A stretch of 9,562 nucleotides of DNA, from the NCBI GenBank assembly GCA_021782055.1, contig JAJXVP010000097.1, positions 1-9,562 of the forward strand, read 5' to 3'. The notes under the pieces were generated by a model. The model had not been told where the DNA came from. It did not search any database and saw only the letters and a list, made by a program, of their open reading frames with translations. This stretch comes from a bacterium. GTDB taxonomy: Bacteria > Spirochaetota > Spirochaetia > JABEVK01. Shown here piece after piece: positions 1-5,293 of this stretch (position 1 is its first letter; every line of letters starts with the position of its first letter). Both the position numbers and the translations under genes were made by a program.

Positions 1-1724
1 TAGACGAAGGCCTCACCGCCTTTGTCCGAGAGCTCCAAAGAGCACGCCTCCACGGTTTTACCCCGACAGATTTTCACTTGGCCGTCAAAGAGCTAAAATC
101 CGAAATTGAGACGGCCTACGCGCAACGGGGTGGCTTAACGGATGAAGATCGGTTTCAAGCCCTAGCACAAAACTTTCTTACAGGTTTTCCGGTGCCCAGC
201 GACAAAGAGCAGTATGAGGCGGGCCTGAAGGCACTTTCGAGCATAACTTTGCCCGAACTTAACCAGTTTGCGTCCGGCCTTTTAGCATATCCCAAGTTCC
301 GTATGGCCATCTTGAACCCCGAAAAGCCGGGAGCACCTATTCCCTCTGGTGAACACTTTCTTAAGTTAGTGGCCAAAGTTCAAGCTGAGGGCGTTAAAGC
401 CTTGGCAAACCGCACGGTATTGCCCTTGATGACAACCTTGCCGACACCCGGAGCGATTGTTCAAGAACAGCACCTCACCGCCTTGGGCGTTACCGAATAC
501 CAGCTGGCCAATGGGGCTGTAGTCTATGCCAAACAAACCGACTTCACCCCTCACGAAGTGTTACTCAACGGCCAGCGACTGGGGGGACTGAGCCTTATTG
601 ATACCAAAGATTTGTTAAGTGTCGAACAAGCCCCTTCCCTGTTTTCACAAACCGGCTTAGGGCCTTTAGATGCCAGCCAGCTATCTGACTTTCTAGCCGG
701 AAAGCAGGTGCAACTGAGTGCCAGTGTGGGAACCAGTGGTGTATACCTCAGTGGTTCTGCCGCGACTCCCGATTTAGAAACTCTGTTTCAGCTACTCCAT
801 GAACAATTAGGTCCGCCTCATCGGGACCCCAGTGCCGAAGCCGCTTGGTTTGCCCAAATGCGCGACTACCTCAAAAACGCCGACCACCTGCCGCGCACCT
901 TGGTCCAAAGAGCCCTAGAACGGCTTTTGACGCAAGATAATCCGCGTGGACAACCCCTGACAGCGAAAAACCTGAGCCAGGTTAAGGCTGATAGGGCGGC
1001 CTTGCTGTGGGGCGACCTGTTAAAAAATCCCCATGGGTTAGTTCTGTCTATCGTTGGCGATTTTGATCCTGCGCAATTGCGACACCTGATTCGCGTGTAT
1101 GTGGCCAGTCTGCCGCCCGGACCGGCGACTCCCCCCCACGACTGGGGCATACGTCCCGTTTCGGGCCCCGAAACCACGGTGATCGCTCAGGGACAAGACA
1201 ACCGCGCAGAAAACACGTTGGTGATGATCAACCCACGACCCTTTCGCCCCGACGATCGTTTTGCCGCCAATACGCTAAAAGAATTGTTAAACATCAGACT
1301 TCGCGATGTTCTTCGCAATGAAAATGGCGGAACCTACAATGCTCAAGCCGATATTTCGTTGTCTCCCCTGCCCTACCCCCATGCCACAGCAGAAGTTGCC
1401 TTTACCTGTGCCCCAGCGCGGCAAAAAGACCTTGATGCTCTGGCCTTGAGTGTTTTGGACTCGGTCGTTCAGGACAAGTTTTCTCAAGCCGCCTTTGCTC
1501 AAGCCAAGGCCATCGCCGTACGCGGTGTTCAAGGGTATTTGAAACGGAACGCCTTTTGGAGCGGCATTCTTCCTGAATACAGCCTAAAAGGCTACCCGTT
1601 GGAAGAACTCGCAGGGTTGAGTGAACGGTACTCTCAAGTAACCCGTGCTCAGGTCGTAGCCCTTGCCCGTGAGGTTCTGACAACGTCTCGAGCGCTAGAG
1701 GTTGTTCTCAAGCCAGCGCCGTGA
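1..1724 (+). CDS. M16-family (insulinase-like) zinc protease, C-terminal part, 5' truncated
   Basis: The reading frame is open from position 3 to a TGA at 1722-1724, giving 573 residues, and it clearly starts upstream of the window. A TTG at 78 lies inside the gene and is not its start. Visible family features, in order: the helix pattern of the end of the first M16 repeat (residues about 1-40, with HGFTPTDFHLA), a long linker, then the second M16 half. That half contains GLGPLDASQLSDFLAGKQV (residues about 210-230), the inactive-domain signature LSIVGDFDPAQL near residue 350, and RLRDVLRNENGGTYNAQA near residue 440, matching the family's 'R..LRE..GG.YS' motif. Family members are two-repeat peptidases of roughly 900 residues that often sit in the periplasm or envelope and degrade peptides. 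The HxxEH zinc site of the N-terminal repeat lies outside the window, so activity cannot be judged. The 3' end overlaps the convergent esterase gene by 30 bp. Confidence 0.85.
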   Translation, partial: DEGLTAFVRELQRARLHGFTPTDFHLAVKELKSEIETAYAQRGGLTDEDRFQALAQNFLTGFPVPSDKEQYEAGLKALSSITLPELNQFASGLLAYPKFRMAILNPEKPGAPIPSGEHFLKLVAKVQAEGVKALANRTVLPLMTTLPTPGAIVQEQHLTALGVTEYQLANGAVVYAKQTDFTPHEVLLNGQRLGGLSLIDTKDLLSVEQAPSLFSQTGLGPLDASQLSDFLAGKQVQLSASVGTSGVYLSGSAATPDLETLFQLLHEQLGPPHRDPSAEAAWFAQMRDYLKNADHLPRTLVQRALERLLTQDNPRGQPLTAKNLSQVKADRAALLWGDLLKNPHGLVLSIVGDFDPAQLRHLIRVYVASLPPGPATPPHDWGIRPVSGPETTVIAQGQDNRAENTLVMINPRPFRPDDRFAANTLKELLNIRLRDVLRNENGGTYNAQADISLSPLPYPHATAEVAFTCAPARQKDLDALALSVLDSVVQDKFSQAAFAQAKAIAVRGVQGYLKRNAFWSGILPEYSLKGYPLEELAGLSERYSQVTRAQVVALAREVLTTSRALEVVLKPAP

Positions 1725-2351
1725 CCAAGTTGTCACGCGAGCTAGACTCTCGTCGCTGATCGTGTGTTCCATCTCGAACTCTTCGTAGTCGGGATGGATC
1801 CCCAAGGCCTCGAGGGCCTGGCGGGCTTGTCGTCCATGCGCAATCGGCAGGACTCGATCCCTTGTTCCGTGCACAATCAAATATGATATTTTGCTCAAAC
1901 GGCTCAAAGGAGCCGCCGCCGAAACCGAACTAGAAAGAATTCTACCGCTCATCAAGGCTGCGGCACTCAAACTCTCGGGCGAGGCTAAGGCCACCGAAGC
2001 AGCCATGATGGCTCCTTGGCTAAAACCAGCCGCCAGCACCCGGTTAGGATCTGTCCCATAGCGATCGGGCAACGATGTTAGAAACGTTTCAAGGAGTTCA
2101 CGGCTGTTAAGAGCAGAATTTTCGTCGGCAAGTAAACCGTCGGGGGTAAACTCGACAGGAAACCAAGCAAAGCTCCCTGGCCCAAGCGTTAGGGGAGCCC
2201 GCACGCTGATAACAAAAAATCGTGGCGAAAACTCTTCGGCTAGACCAAAAAGGTCTTCTTCGTTACTACCGTACCCATGGAGGAACATCAGAACTGGAGG
2301 GCGTTCTGAGGCTTCTCGAGGGGGCCGCACCAAATGATAAAGCTCAGACAT
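1695..2351 (-). CDS. Alpha/beta-hydrolase, phospholipase/carboxylesterase family
   Basis: This 218-residue serine hydrolase is typical in size for the carboxylesterase/phospholipase (Abhydrolase_2) family, which cleaves short-chain esters or acyl groups. Visible parts are the oxyanion-hole strand LMFLHGYGSNEEDLF (residues 21-35), the nucleophile elbow GFSQG with Ser111, the acid in HGTRDRVLP (Asp165), and the base in EMEH (His196). The catalytic triad is therefore complete. There is no signal peptide or membrane segment, so it is probably cytoplasmic. I chose the ATG at 2351. A TTG three codons upstream (2360) is a real alternative, because an AAGAG sits 5 nt before it. The gene follows the response regulator on the same strand after about 27 bp, so the two are probably co-transcribed. 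Its stop lies inside the 3' end of the convergent M16 gene. The substrate is unknown; deacylation of decorated glycans is possible, but nothing here shows it. Confidence 0.85.
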   Translation of the reverse strand: MSELYHLVRPPREASERPPVLMFLHGYGSNEEDLFGLAEEFSPRFFVISVRAPLTLGPGSFAWFPVEFTPDGLLADENSALNSRELLETFLTSLPDRYGTDPNRVLAAGFSQGAIMAASVALASPESLSAAALMSGRILSSSVSAAAPLSRLSKISYLIVHGTRDRVLPIAHGRQARQALEALGIHPDYEEFEMEHTISDESLARVTTWSRRWLENNL

Positions 2352-2379
2352 CTTACCCAACTTTACTCTTACCCAACTT
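2351..2379. repeat. 13-bp direct repeat between regulator stop and esterase start
   Basis: The sequence TCTTACCCAACTT occurs perfectly at 2351-2363 and again at 2367-2379, a 16-bp period. On the coding (minus) strand, one copy runs up to the first base of the esterase ATG. The other begins at the last base of the response regulator's TGA. The duplication thus fills the whole intergenic gap and also duplicates a GGGTAAG segment, which weakly resembles a ribosome-binding site. It looks like a small local tandem duplication. Confidence 0.8.
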
Positions 2380-3023
2380 CACTTAAGCATAAGCCATTCA
2401 TTGGCTAAAATACGCAATTCTTGAGTCGTCGCACACCCCAATTTTTGTTTAATGTGCTCTTTATGGGTATCAACCGTCTTGATGCTGAGCCCAATTTTTT
2501 CAGCAATCATACGCGAACCTAGGCCACGTCCCATCCAAGTAAAGACCTCAAGTTCACGGTCGGTAAGCTTTGAGGCGACATCCGGTGTAACCGACGTCCC
2601 TCCTCCAAGCATATTCTGGAGCATCAATTCTTTTACTTCGTCGCTAAACCATTTTCGACCATTACTGACGGCACTGACCGCTTCGAGAACGCGCTGAGAA
2701 ACCTCATCTTTTTGCACATACCCGAACGCGCCAGCCGCCAACGATCGTTCCGCGTAGACGCGTTCGTCGTGCATCGAGAGGATGAGCACCCGAAGCCCCG
2801 TATGCTTGGTCATCAGATCTTTTAACAACTCTAAACCATTATCTCCGCCCAAACTGAGGTCGAGCAGAACGACGTCGGGATGAGTTTCTTCGATGACCTG
2901 AAGTGCCTCTGAGCGATCAGAGGCTTCTCCTACGACAATATCCCTAGGCGACTTTGAGATCAATGACGCCAAACCTTTGCGAAAAATGGGATGATCATCG
3001 ACCAAAACAATACGAGTCTTCAT
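2379..3023 (-). CDS. Two-component response regulator, NarL/FixJ family (REC + LuxR-type HTH)
   Basis: This 214-residue cytoplasmic DNA-binding regulator begins with a receiver domain (residues 3-120). The acidic pocket is Asp9-Asp10 in VLVDDHP, the phospho-acceptor is Asp55 in VVLLDLSLGG, the switch Ser is Ser83 in ILSMHD, and the conserved Lys is Lys105 in GYVQKDE. A LuxR-type helix-turn-helix follows at about 152-210, with LTDRELEVFTWMGRG and the recognition-helix pattern GLSIKTVDTHKEHIKQKL. I placed the start at the ATG at 3021-3023, because the receiver fold begins immediately after it and AAAAAGG lies upstream. The same frame stays open to an ATG at 3212, but that extension runs through a terminator and resembles no domain. 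NarL/FixJ regulators pair with HisKA_3 kinases, and the only such kinase in the window is the LacI-type sensor kinase at 5294-7723, the likely partner. The esterase gene follows about 27 bp downstream. Confidence 0.93.
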   Translation of the reverse strand: MKTRIVLVDDHPIFRKGLASLISKSPRDIVVGEASDRSEALQVIEETHPDVVLLDLSLGGDNGLELLKDLMTKHTGLRVLILSMHDERVYAERSLAAGAFGYVQKDEVSQRVLEAVSAVSNGRKWFSDEVKELMLQNMLGGGTSVTPDVASKLTDRELEVFTWMGRGLGSRMIAEKIGLSIKTVDTHKEHIKQKLGCATTQELRILANEWLMLK

Positions 3024-3376
3024 GGGTTCTTGCCTTTTTCTTGTCTGTCCAGATTTGAGTATAGTCACATGCCTCCAATAAAAAAAGGGGGAACGGCTGT
3101 TGATCAACCGTTCCCATACCACAAGACAACCCTTTGCGGCCTTGGTTCCCGGAGTCCAATCAGGAACAAAACCCCTGTGAGCCAGAGATTTTCGGCCCAA
3201 GGTATCTGACATGAAGCTACACCCGAGCCCATTCTGCCGGAATCCAAGATTATCCTGATTCCAATTAAGAACAGCAACCTTACATTCAATCAGTTTATTT
3301 TCTGATGCTTGAAACAGTTTTATTTCTTATTCTCCGATTAGTACCTCCGTGACAAACTGAACTACTCAGGGAGCCT
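3024..3376. other. Divergent intergenic region between regulator and mutarotase-like gene
   Basis: This 353-bp stretch has no convincing gene. Short open frames exist on both strands, but none has a good ribosome-binding site or a recognisable product. It must carry the promoters of the minus-strand regulator/esterase pair and of the plus-strand mutarotase/GH16/kinase operon. On the minus strand it holds a strong intrinsic terminator (3078-3115) about 55 bp before the regulator start. Downstream of that is a TATACT hexamer (plus-strand 3057-3062) that could be a -10 element with a poor -35. Further upstream on the minus strand, a weak TTGCTG-N19-TAATCT pair (3247-3277) could start a leader. 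The part next to the mutarotase gene (3290-3335) is AT-rich, but I see no clear -35/-10 pair. Confidence 0.5.
3078..3115 (-). terminator. Intrinsic terminator in the upstream region of the response regulator
   Basis: On the minus strand, a perfect 8-bp stem, GGGAACGG / CCGTTCCC (3108-3115 with 3089-3096), encloses an 11-nt loop. It is followed by two C residues and then seven T residues plus ATT. The plus strand has no T-run after the stem, so the terminator works in the minus direction only. It lies between any upstream minus-strand promoter and the response regulator start at 3023, with no complete gene upstream to terminate. It may end a short non-coding transcript or act as an attenuator. 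Confidence 0.75.
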
Positions 3377-4345
3377 ATGACCATCACACTGCAAGAACAT
3401 CAAGAATCTGCGACACGAGAAATTGTTCTTGAGTCGTCTCGTCTAACTGCACGTTTTTTACCCGAAATTGGTTTTAAGTTTTGTTCCTTGCGCGAAAAGA
3501 CCTCAGGAATGGAGTTTTTATTTCAGCCGGTCAGTGGAAAGCATCCTATCCCAGCGTATCGTGGACGTTTCGTCGACTTTGAAGCTTCAGGATGCGATGA
3601 AATGTTACCGACGATCGACGAATGCCTCTATGAAGGACCAGTTTTTGCCGGTCGATCGTTGCCTGATCACGGTGGGGTTTGGAGCCGCCCCTGGTCCGTT
3701 CATCTGGCTGATCAAAAGATCCATGGGAGGATTCGACTTTTGGAATTGCCGCTCCTTTTCGAAAGGACCATTTCTTGGGTTGACGAAAACTCTTTGGAAT
3801 TCCGCTACCAGGTCACCAATGAAGGAGACTCTCCCGTCGATTACCTCTGGGCCCTGCACCCTCTTTGTGTGTTTCAGCATGATGCTAAACTGCTTCTCCC
3901 CCGTGTGTCAGAAATGTTTAACGTCCATCAATATGGTCAACGCGAAGAGGTTCTGCCCTTTCCCATTCAGGATTCATTGGGGAAAAAAGCCTGGAATGTC
4001 TGCGAGCTTGCCGAATATGCTGAAAAAAAATGTTACAAATTTTACCCTCAGGGCCCAATAACTGGCATGGCCGGCATTTGGTACAGAAGTCAGCATCTGG
4101 TTTTTCTTGTCGAATTTGATCCTAAAGAAACTCCTTACCTAGGAGTTTGGATCAATCGCGGAGACCCTGAAGTTCAAGGTGACTATAACCTCGCCGTTGA
4201 ACCGGCCAACGGCTTCTTCGATTCTCTCGCCGTTGCACAACGCCGGGGCACGGTGGTGACCCTCTTACCCCAGGAACAAAAATCTTGGAAAGTGGTAATC
4301 CGCGTGCTGGACGAAACGGCTCTCGATTTGAGTCAATTTGCATGA
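3377..4345 (+). CDS. Galactose mutarotase-like (aldose 1-epimerase family) protein
   Basis: This 322-residue protein has the layout of the galactose-mutarotase fold, an all-beta sandwich that interconverts alpha and beta anomers of sugars or acts on related sugar substrates. The catalytic positions can be read out: His98 in LPDHGGVW, His161 in LWALHPLC, and the general-base Glu275 in NLAVEPANGFFDSLA. Their spacing matches known family members (two His about 65-75 residues apart, Glu near the C-terminus). The end, VTLLPQEQKSWKVVIRV, matches the family's closing strands. There is no signal peptide, so it acts in the cytoplasm. The start is the ATG at 3377 with CAGGGAG just before it (short spacing). 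The GH16 gene follows after 20 bp, pointing to co-transcription. The overall similarity is to divergent 'aldose epimerase' proteins, so the true sugar, or even a non-mutarotase reaction, remains open. Confidence 0.8.
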   Translation: MTITLQEHQESATREIVLESSRLTARFLPEIGFKFCSLREKTSGMEFLFQPVSGKHPIPAYRGRFVDFEASGCDEMLPTIDECLYEGPVFAGRSLPDHGGVWSRPWSVHLADQKIHGRIRLLELPLLFERTISWVDENSLEFRYQVTNEGDSPVDYLWALHPLCVFQHDAKLLLPRVSEMFNVHQYGQREEVLPFPIQDSLGKKAWNVCELAEYAEKKCYKFYPQGPITGMAGIWYRSQHLVFLVEFDPKETPYLGVWINRGDPEVQGDYNLAVEPANGFFDSLAVAQRRGTVVTLLPQEQKSWKVVIRVLDETALDLSQFA

Positions 4346-4352
4346 TAGCGTC

Positions 4353-4360
4353 AAGGAGGT
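4353..4360 (+). promoter_or_regulatory. Shine-Dalgarno site fixing the GH16 start
   Basis: AAGGAGGT, a full-strength ribosome-binding site, sits 5 nt before the ATG at 4366. The open frame extends upstream to an ATG at 4285 inside the previous gene, but this site together with the signal peptide that begins at 4366 decides in favour of the downstream start. Confidence 0.85.
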
Positions 4361-4365
4361 CTTTC

Positions 4366-5241
4366 ATGTTGAAACCAAGATTTTTAAAAACGGCCATTGT
4401 TTTGCTCTTGTTGGGAGTATTCTCTCAAGCCTTGACCGCTGAAGGGAGTCAAGAAAATGATCCGGGAGTTTTGCCCAGTTCCACAGGGTGGAAACTTGTT
4501 TGGCACGATAATTTTACGACCGGAAAATCGTTAACACAGGGCGTATGGATGCCTGAAGAATACCCACCGCTTGCCAACAACTCAGAATTGCAAGCCTACA
4601 CGGCTGATCCTGCCAACATTTATATCGCAAATGGTCACTTGGTTTTGGAGGCTTTGCGAACCAAGACCAAAAATGGCTGGAAGATCACCTCAGGACGCAT
4701 CAGCTCATCGATGAACCTTGCCTTTCGTTATGGCCGCTTAGATTTTCGAGCCAAACTTCCTTTAGGTCGGGGAACCTGGCCCGCCTTGTGGCTTCTTCCC
4801 ATAGACCCCTCGGGGCACGGCTATATGTGGCCGGATTCGGGCGAAATTGATGTTATGGAAGAAGTAGGGTTTGAAGGAAATAAAATCCACAGTACGCTTC
4901 ACACCTCAAAGTATAATTACACTCTTGGCACACAAATTACAGCAACCTACCCTGTTCGCGAAGTCAATCATTGGCATGTGTATTCTCTGGAATGGTACCC
5001 CGATCATATTACTTTCCTTGTCGATAACCATCCGTTTCTCACCTTTAACAAAGATGGCGGTGACTGGCGCCGCTGGCCCTTTGATAAGCCATTCTATATC
5101 ATCATGAACTTGGCAATTGGCGGGACTTGGGGTGGTCAACATGGCGTCGACAACAAGCTTTTTCCTGCGAAAATGGAGGTTGATTGGGTTAGGTTGTACC
5201 AAAATCCAAACGTGCCGGGCTCCGAGATCGTGCACCCCTAG
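4366..5241 (+). CDS. Exported glycoside hydrolase family 16 (beta-1,3- or mixed-linkage glucanase)
   Basis: This is a 291-residue GH16 enzyme, a family that cleaves internal beta-1,3/1,4-glucan or related links with retention of configuration. An N-terminal signal peptide is visible: basic MLKPRFLK, then a hydrophobic core, then a probable signal peptidase I site at about residues 22-25. It has no lipobox cysteine, so the product is periplasmic or secreted. The active-site motif is GEIDVMEE with nucleophile Glu160, Asp162 and acid/base Glu165, the ExDxxE (beta-bulge) form typical of laminarinases. Other family strands are RLDFRAKLPLGRGTWPALWLLP (about 124-145), HVYSLEWYPDHITFLVD (about 204-220), FYIIMNLAIGGTWGG (about 243-257) and the closing MEVDWVRLYQ. 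It is a single catalytic domain with no attached binding module; binding may instead come from the CBM9-like lipoproteins nearby. Laminarin or lichenan is the likeliest substrate, but agarose- or carrageenan-type specificity cannot be excluded from motif alone. Confidence 0.92.
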   Translation: MLKPRFLKTAIVLLLLGVFSQALTAEGSQENDPGVLPSSTGWKLVWHDNFTTGKSLTQGVWMPEEYPPLANNSELQAYTADPANIYIANGHLVLEALRTKTKNGWKITSGRISSSMNLAFRYGRLDFRAKLPLGRGTWPALWLLPIDPSGHGYMWPDSGEIDVMEEVGFEGNKIHSTLHTSKYNYTLGTQITATYPVREVNHWHVYSLEWYPDHITFLVDNHPFLTFNKDGGDWRRWPFDKPFYIIMNLAIGGTWGGQHGVDNKLFPAKMEVDWVRLYQNPNVPGSEIVHP

Positions 5242-5293
5242 ACATAATCTTTACAGCATTTGACTTGACAACATGTAGATAGAGGGGGGCAGT

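Noticed and set aside
3024..3212. A 63-residue N-terminal extension of the response regulator, in frame from an ATG at 3212.
   Set aside because: The receiver domain starts directly at the ATG at 3023, the extension matches no domain, its ATG lacks a ribosome-binding site, and a strong terminator lies inside it.
3104..3289. A 61-residue minus-strand frame with a repeated LFLIG motif, as a possible leader peptide.
   Set aside because: It starts at a TTG without a ribosome-binding site and ends inside the terminator stem; the LFLIG repeat comes from an imperfect DNA repeat (about 17 of 24 positions) and is weak.
3468..4061. A 197-codon plus-strand frame inside the mutarotase-like gene.
   Set aside because: It lies entirely within a well-supported gene in another frame and its translation has no recognisable fold or motif.
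4285..4365. Extended GH16 start overlapping the mutarotase-like gene.
   Set aside because: The perfect ribosome-binding site at 4353-4360 and the signal peptide both point to the ATG at 4366.
5250..5293. A separate promoter for the kinase, suggested by TTGACA at 5265-5270.
   Set aside because: A 17-bp spacer would put the -10 at the start codon, and no -10-like hexamer lies at a usable distance; co-transcription with the GH16 gene is more likely.
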